A stretch of DNA of 61,454 nt from assembly GCA_000320545.1 (NCBI GenBank), contig ADNK01002097.1, forward strand, positions 1 to 61,454, written 5' to 3'. The position numbers were made by a program, and so were the translations under genes. The notes below the pieces were generated by a model that had not been told where the DNA came from, searched no databases, and worked only from the letters and a program-made list of their open reading frames with translations. This stretch comes from Bigelowiella natans CCMP2755 (Eukaryota; Cercozoa; Chlorarachniophyceae). Positions 14,472 through 26,535 of the stretch are shown here, piece after piece; position 1 is the stretch's first letter; each line of letters starts with the position of its first letter.

Positions 14472-16742
14472 TCATTGGAATTCTTTCCCAACTAGCAATC
14501 CCCGTTCGCTCAGCAATGCCTTCATGAGGGCTTGATCTTTCTTTTGCTGGGCCCGAGCCTCCTCCTTTATGTTCATCCTCGTTGATTCGCCTTCAGTAGC
14601 AAAACCGTGTGGATGTCTTTCATCATCAGCAGCACCCGCTCCTAGCACAAATTCGTCGCTATCAATAGTTTGATTGTCGAGAAAGTGAACGTTGAACGAT
14701 TCATAGCGTGCAGATTCACCGAAAGTGTCGACAACCTGCACGCGTTTACTATCGTTTTGTTCCTCACTTGTGTCATCACAATCGCCCTCCTTGGCATCAT
14801 CACCGTAATCAACTTCACGACGTTCTCGTTTTTTTTGGAGAGTGTCAATAGTGTTCGACTTGAACGTCATATTCTCTCCTGTCGCCATCGTCGGAATTAA
14901 CTCCGCTTCACTCTGATCAATTCCTGCAGCAATGAGAAATTTTTGCGCTAGTGTATTGCCATTGTGCATCATTTTCCTCCTTGGGGGTTGACACTTAGTA
15001 TGGCGAAATGGGATGGGCTTGTATGGATCAAAGCCTTCCAAATCACTACTACCACCATCTGTCCTACTACCTGGAAAGGCGTTGAAGACAGGAGAATATA
15101 AGCCCTCCTCAGTATGCACGGCACTCATTAAATGACCAAGAGCAAGCTCTGCCTCATCTCTTAAAAAGGCATCATTTATTCCTTCCTTACCTTTTTTCGA
15201 GAACAGCGAGAATTGATTCACGTCGAAATTGAACTCGATTCTGTTGGGCAGTAGTAGCTCTCGGTCATCATCAGTATTGAGGAATACCACTTGTTGAAAT
15301 ACAAGGATAAAAGGCTGCATGCGAACTGAGGGAGGTAAACGATAGATTTGACACCTCCAATTTTCATGCTGAGGAAAGCTTCGGAGTAACATCAGGACAA
15401 TATGACGGTCACCCGAGGTTACACAAATATATTTTCCACCTCCTCCCAATTTCCTTTTACTACCATCGTAGTCGCCCTTATTCTCGTTTTCTTTCGCTTT
15501 CTCGTTTCCCTCCCCCGCTGCTATATTGCTGCAGGATCCTGGGCAGGGACGATGGTGGCTGCTCATAGGCTTAATGAGAAGTTGTTTGATGCCTTTGAGA
15601 TATTCCGTTGCTAATGAATGTCCGATGTAATAATCTTCATCTTGCTTATCGTCACCTCCAATGATGCTCTCTAGAGTGCCTTTATCAACAATTGCGTCAT
15701 ACTTTAATAATTCCGATTTGTAGTACTCGAATGAATTCCTTCCTTCAATATCAAGCAAATTGGCCTCGATCCAGCGCATATTGGAATAACTCTTCCCACC
15801 ATACATCTCCTGCATTGCTTGGATGGCAGCAGAAGAAAAATCTACATTGTGAATGTGTTGATAGCCTGCTTCATAAAGAAGAATAGAAAGACGCGAGGTC
15901 CCTGCCCCTGCCATCATGATGCGGTGTTTAGGGTTTAAAATATGATATTGAGGAAGTAGCAGTATATTTGATACAGCTTGACATGGTGCCACCCACTCGT
16001 GGTGGTTTGAGGGAGGGCGAGCCTTATGCAGCATCTGCCAATATTCTCGTGAACGAAAATGCTCAGGGGACAAGGGCAATAAAGATCCCTCCAACTGCCG
16101 TTCTGGACCGAAGTCAAGGCATTGTGCAGATCGCAACTTTGCATTATCATCCTTCTTCGTATCACCATTGTCATCAATATTGTCAATTCTGCCTCCCCTA
16201 TGAGCTTTTCTGTTAACTGCTTCTGATTGCGAAGACTCTCCAAACAAATGTTCTGTTTGATCAATAAATCCCTCAACAGTCGAGGTTGCATTGACGCTGA
16301 TGTCGTCGTTATCATCACCGTTGTTCTTTAATGCTGCTGCTTTATCATTCTCACCCCAGGACCATTTTATCTTCCCATGCATATCCCTACCAGGCTTCGT
16401 AGCAGCATGATAGGAGGAAGAAGGTGCGGAATTGCTAATTCTCTTTTGTTTCTTCTCCATAATCGCATCCATCCCGTCATCGAGACTCACACCAGCTGCT
16501 AACATATTACTTATCTTAGCAATAAGTTCTTTTTCCTCTTCCTCATACGACTTTTTACTATCACCAGTCCCTGCTTCCTTTTTGGACTCGTTGCTAGTAG
16601 TCGTTGAATTTAAATTTCTACTACGTTGACACCTTCTTTGTGTTTGTCTTCGTCTTAGAAAATCATCCAATCTGAAGTCACTGCCAGAACTACTGTCATG
16701 GCTGGTAAGAGACGACGATGACGACTGTTCCCAATTCAGCAC
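14472..16742 (-). CDS. METTL13-like class I SAM-dependent methyltransferase
   Basis: A long uninterrupted frame of up to about 757 codons. Residues about 230-400 form a class I methyltransferase fold of the METTL13 (eEF1A N-terminal/lysine methyltransferase) type: YWQMLHKARPPSNHHEWV, motif I RIMMAGAGTSRLS, GYQHIHNVDFSSAAIQAM with the acidic SAM-binding residue, then YDAIVDKGTLESI and a later GGKYICVTSGDRH strand. The N-terminal 210 residues and the C-terminal third are low-complexity, charged and probably disordered. The upstream end of the frame has no ATG; it starts at a GTG. The first in-frame ATG is at 16505, or a short upstream exon supplies the start. Substrate is not known; eEF1A is the family precedent. 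It is strikingly intronless among intron-rich neighbours. Confidence 0.8.
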   Translation of the reverse strand: MLNWEQSSSSSLTSHDSSSGSDFRLDDFLRRRQTQRRCQRSRNLNSTTTSNESKKEAGTGDSKKSYEEEEKELIAKISNMLAAGVSLDDGMDAIMEKKQKRISNSAPSSSYHAATKPGRDMHGKIKWSWGENDKAAALKNNGDDNDDISVNATSTVEGFIDQTEHLFGESSQSEAVNRKAHRGGRIDNIDDNGDTKKDDNAKLRSAQCLDFGPERQLEGSLLPLSPEHFRSREYWQMLHKARPPSNHHEWVAPCQAVSNILLLPQYHILNPKHRIMMAGAGTSRLSILLYEAGYQHIHNVDFSSAAIQAMQEMYGGKSYSNMRWIEANLLDIEGRNSFEYYKSELLKYDAIVDKGTLESIIGGDDKQDEDYYIGHSLATEYLKGIKQLLIKPMSSHHRPCPGSCSNIAAGEGNEKAKENENKGDYDGSKRKLGGGGKYICVTSGDRHIVLMLLRSFPQHENWRCQIYRLPPSVRMQPFILVFQQVVFLNTDDDRELLLPNRIEFNFDVNQFSLFSKKGKEGINDAFLRDEAELALGHLMSAVHTEEGLYSPVFNAFPGSRTDGGSSDLEGFDPYKPIPFRHTKCQPPRRKMMHNGNTLAQKFLIAAGIDQSEAELIPTMATGENMTFKSNTIDTLQKKRERREVDYGDDAKEGDCDDTSEEQNDSKRVQVVDTFGESARYESFNVHFLDNQTIDSDEFVLGAGAADDERHPHGFATEGESTRMNIKEEARAQQKKDQALMKALLSERGLLVGKEFQ

Positions 16743-17608
16743 ACAGTAAGTACATTTCTCAGTAAGGGCATCACGTAGTATTCAAACGACAACGACAAGC
16801 TAAAAAACAGAGTAGCGATGAAAAATAATAATATCTCTAGTTAGATGACGACGGGTTACGAATCGAACAAACAACGACTAATGGACATCAACTATGTTAT
16901 GAATCGATTGAACGTTTCTCGGGGTGTATTTTCTTATCGATTTACAACAATAATTCTGCCGTAGTAGGTTTTTATCATTTCTTCTATTCACGAGTTTTTG
17001 GCCAGAACGTACCAGCTTCTTCTCGTTAGCAGAGCTGTCGCTCAACCATTCATTTTCTACTTCTCCATTTATTGAATATTGGAGTCGATTATTTTGTCCT
17101 TCGCGTATTACGACGGTCCAAGACGAGTTACCAGCTTCATTTAAGAATATCACCGACGCAATCATGATCAAAAGAAAACCCCTAAAAGCTCTTCTTCGCT
17201 TGACATATTTGCTGCCATGTATCATCATCTTGATTATCATCCTTATTCTTCTCCTTGTTCCTTGCTCACAAAGTATCACTCACGTGCCGACCTCTTTCCC
17301 TATTATATTTGCCCGTATTGCAAATTACCAAGCAGCCTTTCTACCCACACCCCCTTGAACGGGTGAGGTATTCATTTTGCATGAAGTATGCGACGGTGCA
17401 GCGATGATTTCTATGTGGCAATGGAACCCAGTAGCTACGATAGCGCTCATCATTTCCGGCAAGCCGGCGTCATGGATGTGCGCATTTACTTGCTCGTCGA
17501 GATGGATTTGGTTGTCGCTTTAGGATATTGTCCTGTATTGATATCTCATCGATATATGACCATAGAAATGATGTCGTTAAATATGTTTATCCTGTGTTAG
17601 ATCTATCT
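16743..17608. other. 5' flank of the METTL13-like gene, possible short exon
   Basis: A minus-strand frame at 17279-16878 reads as a plausible membrane-anchored N terminus (basic KYVKRRR, then FRGFLLIMIASVIFL), but it has no clear splice connection to the methyltransferase frame and its ATG context is ordinary. The plus frame at 17388-17600 has no recognisable domain. Nothing else is supported here. Confidence 0.25.
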
Positions 17609-18431
17609 TTACGGTTCTAATTCATTTTCTTGTCGGCACATGTGTAAATTAAAAAAGCGGCCTCCGCTTGAGGCAACAAAGTCCGGCCCACCAATGCGGA
17701 GAGCTGCAGCAATGGGCACGCAATCTCCTTCACTGCCGACCCATTTGAAGGAGAATCCCACCGTCCTTTCTCCTTAGTTAGCTTGACTTAAATTTGGAAA
17801 ATGAATTCTGATTAATTTGAAGATGGAATGACAACGGTACACTACTACTACTACTCCAATCGAACATAATAACACAAAAACATATGGCGGTAATATCCAC
17901 AGATCGTGAACAACTCTTGCATAGATCTGTCTACATTTCGCCGAGATAAATTCATGCTTTACAACCATGGCGAGATACCATTCTCATCATGGCCTCTGGC
18001 AAGAGATATTTCCTCCTCCTTACCTTTTTTGTGAAGGACTTTGGTTAAAATTCGCCGTGATGATCCATCATAAATGACAAGCATATGTCCGAATATCACC
18101 GCCTTTGCGTTGCTGGAGTATGTTGACAAAAACCCATATGTCTGAGCGTCTGCCTGCCAAATATATGTTAGTCAGTAAGCACTCAATATTCTAAAGTCCC
18201 TCATAATCAATCAGTTGCGTGATGCTCCATAATTAAGGCCCGGTTGCTTATTATGAGGTGGAATAACCTCATTTGAATGCCCAGTAATTGTGCATGAATA
18301 CTTACGTAAGCATTGTAAGTAAAACCCTCGTGTTGACTAATGATATATGAGGACCAAATCAATGCAAGAAAAAATTGCAGCAGTGAGTACACCGCATCCA
18401 ATTTTCATTGAGGAATGCGGATTGGCCATTG
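17609..18431 (-). CDS. Hypothetical protein, C-terminal exons only
   Basis: Four segments on the minus strand join with canonical signals and consistent phase: 18431-18393 (NGQSAFLNENWMR), 18336-18306 (QHEGFTYNAY), 18153-18024 (ADAQTYGFLSTYSSNAKAV.. to ..ILTKVLHKK) and 17772-17609 (GERTVGFSFKWVGSEGDC.. to ..NELEP stop). Donors are GTGTAC, GTAAGT and GTAAGG; acceptors end TTAG, GCAG and TAAG. I do not recognise the protein, and its upstream exons are not resolved. The competing plus-strand reading of neighbouring sequence (18484-18655) means the gene layout here is uncertain. Confidence 0.4.
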
Positions 18432-18483
18432 CTACATGTGAGGAAGCATAGTCTACTTTGGCTCCGAAAATAAGATATAAATA

Positions 18484-18655
18484 TTTTTCAGATTATTCCA
18501 GTGTATCGAATTGCTGGATTCTCATGCAATGTCTCGGGCATCGGTGGTATTCAAAGTGCGCCACGTTATTGCCCAATCAATAACGCCCTGTTCAAGATTA
18601 TATCTGTAGAGCCGTATCCGGAAAATTCGCACAAAAAGGTGGATAAATACGAGTA
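18484..18655 (+). CDS. Possible terminal exon of an unresolved plus-strand gene
   Basis: After a good acceptor (ATATTTTTCAG) a frame stays open for 57 codons to a TAG: it includes VYRIAGFSCNVSGIGGIQS and ends NSHKKVDKYE. The sequence reads like real protein, and a plus-strand gene ending here would fit the convergent pattern seen elsewhere in the window. I could not find its upstream exons. The minus strand of the same stretch also has a long frame (LYRYNLEQGVIDWAITWR), so only one of the two can be real. Confidence 0.3.
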
Positions 18656-18765
18656 GAGACTCCTGCTTTGCAAATTTATGTAGGATAAATTATAACGTTT
18701 GCATTGTACTTACACGTTCTAGACGTTGGCTGGCGTACGATATGTGGCATGCAAGCATACATATA

Positions 18766-18810
<45 letters not shown>

Positions 18811-19606
18811 TTAAATACATTTTTGCCGATGACCGACGTACGAATCGCGTACGATTCGCATATGCATTAGCGCAGTACTTGCAGATCTAGTGTATTCCAT
18901 ACATATTTCGATCGATGCTCGCATAGCCACGGCATGCCTGATACGACAGACTATGGCGGGGCAGTACGATAAGTCGTTCAGCTACGCAGCGGGTGGTGCT
19001 GATACCTCTAAATCTATTTGACGCCGCTAGCGTATCGTAGCACGGCATGTCTGCTAGCTAGGTATATGTGCAGTATGCTAGTCTGCTACTTTTGTACGTG
19101 TAATGTGTGCGATCGATGCCATCGGCGATCCGATATAACGATCGAATAACTAGCGAGCGTACTAGCGAATGCTACGTAATGAACACATGTTATATATGTG
19201 CATGCCGTACTAAACATGTCTACAATGCTTGGTGCTGCATAGCTGTTGTAGCTGTCCGTGCGCAACAAATAACATGATCGAAACGGTATCAAAAGTAGAA
19301 TGGAAGCACAACATCTCCAGATATATGGGAACATGAACCAAATTGACGCCGCACATTCGTGGCGCTACGATGCATGTACCTACGTGCGATGCACTATGCC
19401 TTCGTTGTGCACGAATGTAACCCTAATGTACACATAACATGGCATAGTAGCAGTGTCTAGAAGGTATATGTGTTGAAACTACAAAACAATAGAGATAATG
19501 CAGAGTAGGTCTATTGCGTGTAATATACACTTGAGCGATGGTAATGAGAACGCTATAATGCAGTTCTCTCCCCCAAACTGTTTTTATTCTGGCATATGGT
19601 ACATCA
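18656..19606. other. 3' spacer island with (TA)n
   Basis: A (TA)n tract at 18769-18806 is followed by sequence dominated by short self-complementary words (CGTACG, GCATGC, GCTAGC, CGATCG), for example 18830-18860 and 19040-19060. It lies at the 3' end of the F-box gene. Open frames here carry no domain or splice support. Confidence 0.5.
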
Positions 19607-21947
19607 TCATCTTGCCTCGTTCTTCGAACCATTATCGTCAAAACTTCTTCTTCGGTAATTAACAATAAACGCATCATTGCTACTACTACTGGTGCCGGCA
19701 GCAGCAGTTGGGGTCCGAGAAGATTCTTTTACATCCTTCTGATGAAGCGATGATGATGATGATGATGGCGATGACCATGATGACGACATTGACGAATATA
19801 ATCCTAATTTTGGGGTAGCAAGAAAGCGTGAATCTAGCGCTTCTGATTTAGATGGACACGGAGAAGTTGTAGAATTTGCAAAACGAAGATCTTGCTTTTG
19901 ACACCGCTGATTTCTTTGTTTACCACGTCCCATGCCACCACTAATTTCAGTTTTATTACCACCAACACCGGTGTCAATAGCAATGGTAACAGTAGAACGT
20001 TCTCTTTGACCTCCCTGCTCCCTGGATGTAGAAGAAGGCCCACTTATCTCCTACGGAAATAGCTTGCGTTAAATAGCGAGAAGGGTGTTAAAATATGAAA
20101 ATGGTGGAATACCTCTTTGATTGTAAGAACGAGTTCTTTCCGAGGTCTAATCAAGATATCTTGAGGATTGGCTTTGTGGTTACTCTTAATGTGTTTCCGG
20201 AGAAAAGCTTCGTATTGAGTACGGAATCCACAGCTTGTAGAAGCAAAAATATGAAACCACTCATTACATTTTTTAAGGTAAACGTCGTATTACTTATTCA
20301 TTATCATTAGGACTATTATTATCACCACAATCAACATCATTGTTGTCTTACCCTGGAATCGGACAACTATTCTTCATGAGATATTCCCGTCCTGTGCTAG
20401 GATTAAGCTGAAAAATCAGCACCAAACCACCGCCAGTACGATGACAGACAACGTCGTCACCAATTATTTGATGAAATGACATAAATCACTTCTAGTATTT
20501 CTATACTATTCAACGCAACGTTCTATGGCAGGAATTATTATAAGCTGAATTGTTTCGAACGTCGTGAAACATGCGGAGATTAAACTTAATTACTCCGGGA
20601 AAATTCTTGAAAATGGATTATATCACCTCGTGTAATTTGTTATGATTCTCAAGGCTTTCTTTGGACTTGAAAGCGTAGGAGCACGTGCAATACTGACACA
20701 GGTAGATTTTACCTATAAATACCAAAAATGTTTTGAATTTTGCACTTTTTGCAAGCTATACTCAATTTTAGGGTTTTGGATGAAGGATCCCTATCGCTTT
20801 ATAAATCAGCCCTCAACATATTACATTGAACCACCTCTGCGAAATTCCTTCATTCTGGTCCTGTATATTATTCTCCAATCGTGCTTTCGAGCGCATGACT
20901 GAGGGCATCTTCCATGCCAAATCTATGATGATAATGATGATGATGATGATTGTGATGATGGTCGCTCGTGGTGGTAATTATAATATAATACAGGATATAT
21001 TGCTACCCTGCGAGAAAGATGTTTCCATATATATCCATCCTTTAGGTATAGGTCCATTCTCTTGGAGACCACACAGAGTGCCGCAACATCAAGAGGATAC
21101 CTGCGAATGGCAGCATGTGGAGAGAGAGGTGGTATATATGTGCTCTGGATTTAACAAAAAACAAATAAAAAGCCAGCAAGTGTACTTACATAAACGTTAT
21201 TATCTTTCTGTGAAGCTGGACGGGTAGCTGCTCAAGTTGAGAGGGACTGAAATTGAAAGTAGGTGGTGGAGGCTTTCTCTTCCTCCGCCTCTTCTTCTTT
21301 ATTTTACGCTTACTTCCCTTAGCAGTTTTCATCTTCTTCGTCTCATTTCTCCCCCTGCAATTGCTTCTTCTTCCTTTTCCATTGAAAGATCGAAGGGATC
21401 TATACCCGGGGGGGCAGATAGGAACGTCTTCGTCTTCGCTGGATGACGACATGATACTTGTTGAACTACTCGCCACTTGGATGCTGGAACGTATATTTGC
21501 CGCTTTCGTTTCCTTTTTACGGTTAGCAACCCCGAATGCTGGTCTTTGAAGCACATAAGAATGTGGCCTGTAGTTAGACTGTTGAGGGGGAATCCAGTTC
21601 CAAGACAAATCGGAGGAAGAGGAGGAGGAAGAGTAGGAGGAGGAAATTCTGGAGTCGAGTCTAGGCTGAGTTGAGAATCCTTGATGGAGAGTGGAACTTG
21701 TTACACTTGGCTGATTACCGACATTTACAGAAGAAGAAGATAACGATAGTGATGATATAGACCCTCTCGTTCCGTTTGTTGCCATAGAAGTAATTTGAGA
21801 AGAATGGGGAATTATGGCTGAAGAGGTGCGAGCAACTTTTGAAGTACGAATCATATATGGCTCCTCATTCTTTCGCTTTAAGAGCGTATTACTTCCATAG
21901 TTTGGGCCGCATCTGGGAGCTCCTTCTACTATGCCGCTGTTGATCAT
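19607..21947 (-). CDS. F-box protein with two C2H2 zinc fingers
   Basis: Seven exons close in phase to about 548 aa: 21947-21190, 21100-21007, 20922-20835, 20712-20627, 20407-20352, 20233-20113, 20050-19607. After a long Ser/Lys-rich N terminus comes an F-box split by intron 1 (LEQLPVQLHRKIITFM, then YPLDVAALCVVSKRM, LKDGYIWKHLSRR), then HDWRIIYRTRMKEFRR, as in F-box proteins that bind SKP1 in SCF ubiquitin ligases. Next is a C2H2-like finger, CQYCTCSYAFKSKESLENH with NKLH, and a classical one spread over exons 5-6: CPIPGCGFRTQYEAFLRKH with IKSNH. The C terminus is Ser-rich. The zinc fingers could serve substrate or nucleic acid recognition. An acceptor at about 22000 leaves room for an upstream exon that extends the N terminus. 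I know no named family with this order. Confidence 0.8.
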
Positions 21948-23039
21948 CACACTACCACCACCACTTTCTATTGACTGTTGATCTGCAGCGCTTTGTTGCT
22001 ATAAAGTAGTATAATAACCGTCACTCGGCTTTGAATGCTTAATGTACTGAATGGGCCAAGTTAGTCTACTCGTAGTAGGAAGGTATTTGTCTCTGCTGAG
22101 CGAACATAAGTCGCCCCCCCCCTCTTTCTTTCTTCTTGTACCCTTTCTTATTATTCTTGTTCTTGCATTATTGTCGTATGATGAGTTATGCAATTTATCC
22201 CTGCGACAACAAACAACAAAATGTAGTCTCGTAGTAGATCTAATCATCTAGTTGCTACTCTTCATATGTTGTCGCAGACTAAAAAGGAAGGACAAACGTT
22301 CATGCTGCATAAATCCAATAACATAATATTATCCTGATACGTACGAGCTAAAATATCTGTGGAAAATGAACAAATACAGGGGATTTTTACAACTTATCAT
22401 TATTCGCTGGGCTGTCGGCTGTGCGCGTGGCGCCTGGCTTCGAGTAGCGCCTGACTTCAATTGCACACTTTCTTCATTGCCCCTCATCTCCCATAATAAG
22501 AAGAAGAAAAAGAAGAAGGGGAAAACCATGGGGGAGGAAAGTAAGCGAAAAAGGTGCTGTTTATTTATTACTATCGGTTAATATTTAATACGGACTACAT
22601 AGACAATATGTGTTGAGAGTTGGAACGAGTATGTAGTACTTATTGATTGTGTTTAGGGTTAAGATAACAAGGGAATCATAATGCTGTTGTTCAGTCCTTT
22701 CTCTACATAATATTCTGTGTTTGGAGTTATCAAAAAGAAATTATTATTAACCACCACCTATCTGAACATGTGCATGCACATACATAATACTTGGCATTAG
22801 GAATAGGCACAACATATGAACTCACAAGATCCTTTAGTGGTATATCAGCACACTCTCAGGTGTGGCTAGCATCATGCCTACTACACACATAGTATATGTT
22901 ATATCAGTAAAAGGTTGGCACTCTATGGATGATTGATTACACTTTGTCCATATAATGTTTTGTATTTCTCTTAAATCATATAACTATAGGAGGATTTGTT
23001 GAAAGAATCTACCCCCCTACTTCAGGTCATTTTTTAGTT

Positions 23040-23074
<35 letters not shown>

Positions 23075-23696
23075 CGTAGCAGTAGTCGTCATCGCGTCAT
23101 CATCATCGTCGAATAGTAGCAGCAGCAGCAGCAGTAGTAGTAATAGTAGTAAAGGCTGTATTTTACTATCATCTACATTTGTGTGGGGGGGTACATCTCA
23201 ATTACACTAAATCAATTGCACTATATACTAGAGCCAGAGGAAAACCCTCTTTGTAGGCTTGAGTATGCATGGGCTGGCCATTCTCGTTTGCGGTAGAAAT
23301 GATGATTCTATTATTATCGAAGAATAGAAGTAGTGTTGGTAACACAACTTCGTTAGATTGATGATGTGGCGAGTGATTTCCAACACAATTGAACATGATT
23401 CACTTTGAGTAAATGCGATGTGGAGTAGTATGGCTACCTCACACATATTGATTGATCGGGATATGGTTATTATTATGTCCGATGGGTGCCTGTTGTAGAT
23501 GCTATTTCAAACTTGCTGCTTATTGTGCTGTCTGATGGCTATAGTAGATGCAGTTATTTTACGATTATAGTAGAGATCACTGTTCTTGCACCTATATGAT
23601 CATTTAGAGAGTTAGCACAAATGTTTTGAATGCTAACTGCTTACCGTCAATAGTGATTGATATGAATACTGTTTTTATGTATTTCTTGCATAACAG
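21948..23696. promoter_or_regulatory. 5'-5' gap between F-box gene and MFS transporter
   Basis: The gap holds the presumed promoters of both divergent genes and possibly undetected first exons. A telobox-like TTTAGGGTTA lies at 22652-22661, (TAG)n at 23038-23075 and (AGC)n near 23118-23132. No further coding sequence is supported, although the MFS gene must have upstream exons somewhere before 23697. Confidence 0.35.
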
Positions 23697-23918
23697 CATG
23701 TCTAAGCTGCTTTGCTGGTGGGACAATGTATGCTTATGGTGTATGGGGCTCCTATCTCAAAGCAGATGCAAACTTGACACAAGTAGTGCAACTACTAGTA
23801 GTAATACCATGTCAGCAGCTTCATTCAGATAATAATGCAGGATCATATTTTATATATTGATCAAAGATTGTGTGGTGGTGGTGGTGGTGGTAGTTTACAT
23901 TGCACTAAGCAACTGATT

Positions 23919-23954
<36 letters not shown>

Positions 23955-24075
23955 ATCGTTATTATTCGTAAATAGATTCAAACCAACGTGCTTGCAGGCC
24001 TTTTATTCTCTGGAGGCTCTTTCCTCACGAAGCCAATATTAGATCACGTGCAAGTATCAATTCGATGGGCGGCGG

Positions 24076-24110
<35 letters not shown>

Positions 24111-24293
24111 GGGAATGGATGAATAAATAAATCAATCAATCAATCGACGCCACCAGCAATATTGTATATGATACATGAATTGTTGTACTATAGTCGTCAT
24201 TGCTCCATGATAAGGCGTGCGTTGTGTTTTACTCTTGGTTGCTGCTTTAGTCTGAAAATGATTACGACGTGTGTTGTACGTGCTAATCGTGTG

Positions 24294-24326
<33 letters not shown>

Positions 24327-25280
24327 ATAATGATGATGATGATAATGATGTGTATGTTATGTCTATTATCTAGATTGTTCCTGGTCTTGCAGGTGCCATG
24401 GCCTACTTGTTGCTGGGACTACTACCGATAGAGTCAGTATTAGTACTACTACTAGTGCGCTGTATGTAATACAAAGGAGGAGGAGGAGAAGGAGGAGGAG
24501 GAGGAGGAGGAGGAGGAGGAGTAGCACTGTAAAGTCATGCAGGATGCAGGATACGATACACATACCACCCATGCACTGTAAAGTCATGCAGGATACGATA
24601 CACACACCACCCATCATTGCTATTTCTCCTCTCATTACCATCATCGTCATCTTCATCATCAGGTATTTGACGATGAACGTCCTAGTGGTACTGATGTGTG
24701 TAGTTGGTTACTCGGTCATGGGTCTCTTCATCGCCGGAGTGCAAGCAATACAATATGTGTGTAAAAAGGATGGATTTAACTTCAATGTTGGCACTGCGGT
24801 ACGTATAATACGTACTACTACAACATTATTCCTCCTTCTATTTCTACTATACTGCTACTACTACTACAACATTATTCCTCCTTCTATTTCTACTATACTG
24901 CTACTACTACTACAACATTATTCCTCCTTCTATTTCTACTATACTGCTACTACTACTACAACATTATTCCTCCTTCTATTTCTACTATACTGCTACTACT
25001 ACTACAACATTATTCCTCCTTCTATTTCTACTATACTGCTACTACTACGGTAGATGTTGATGATGAACCCTTTTTATGCTTCAACTTTCTTCTTTTATTT
25101 TTATCATCGTACTATCACTGGCTCACATGATGATTATGAAATATTAGTGTCCTATATCTTCCTTCTTCTTCTTCTTCTTCCTCCTCCTCCTCCTCCTCCT
25201 CCTCATTATTCTTAGATTGCTCAAACATCATATGGTATTGGGTGCATGGTATGGATTGGATTACTCAAATTGACAGGTAG

Positions 25281-25345
<65 letters not shown>

Positions 25346-25387
25346 GTGAGTATAAACAAGAGAAGAGTAGTAGAGGAGATATAGAAG

Positions 25388-25419
<32 letters not shown>

Positions 25420-26106
25420 GTGCGTGTTGGTTTATCTTTGACTGAATTTAATAAAAATAATTAGGGTCTGAATGGCGTTGGTTCTGCCTTTTAATTGTAC
25501 TTCCAACTGCTCTCATTGGTATATTTGCCGGTATCGTATACCCAACAACCTATCAGGTACGACATTGTTGCTGTTATTGTTGTTATTGTTGTTGCTACCA
25601 TTCTTGATAATGCACACACTACTATCATCATTTACACTACACTACTATCATCGCTTACACTTCACAAAATTATGCGACAAATACAGTAATCAATCATTTT
25701 AAAGCATAATTAATTCAATGAATGAACAAACGATGATAGTTAATATAAGAATATTTCCTTCTTCTTCGTCTCCTCCTCCTCCTCCTCCTCCTCCTCCTCC
25801 TCCTCCTTATCTTCCTAGGTTGAGTCGGTTTATCACACCAAGTCAACTCCTCCTAACAACAACAATGATATTTCTCGATATGGTGGTACTGGTGGAGGGA
25901 ATGATGATGATGAGGAGGATGGGGAGGAGGAAAAACAAAACGGTGGTAGTATTGCCAACCCCTCGAAAGTGGTGAGCACGCAGCAATATGGAAGGAGGAA
26001 GAAGAAGAAAGGAGGGAAAGTCTCTTCGAGCACCGCTGCTGTCAAATGTGTTCTTTTGCCCCTGATCCTACTTCTTTACCTCATTTGGTATTATCATTAG
26101 TAACAG

Positions 26107-26137
<31 letters not shown>

Positions 26138-26503
26138 TTTACTGTTATTGTTATCATCATCATATCCCAATGAATTCAAGAATTCTTTGAGTTGTGAGTA
26201 CAGCTTGGTGTTGGGAAGTAGTGACAGCATTGGGATTTATGCTGCTGGTGCTGGTGCTACTATCATCATCATCATCACCATCATCATTACTATTACTATT
26301 TATCGAGGTACGGCTCAGCAATCGCCTTGGAATCCAACTCAGGCACTATCATGGAATCGATTGGTATGATGATGATGATGATGATGATGATGATGTACTT
26401 GTGTATTCTATTCATACTAATAATATCGGCATGATCATCATGCTTTACAGGTGCTGGAGAGGATGCTTTTCTGCTTGTGATGGGGTAGTAGTAGTAATAG
26501 TAA

Positions 26504-26535
<32 letters not shown>

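Noticed and set aside
18769-18806. (TA)n tract as a possible origin or centromere signal
   Set aside because: Similar tracts occur at many places in introns and spacers; nothing singles this one out.
20826-21227. 133-aa plus-strand frame opposite the F-box gene
   Set aside because: It is the antisense of spliced F-box exons; the minus-strand model closes in phase and contains recognisable F-box residues.
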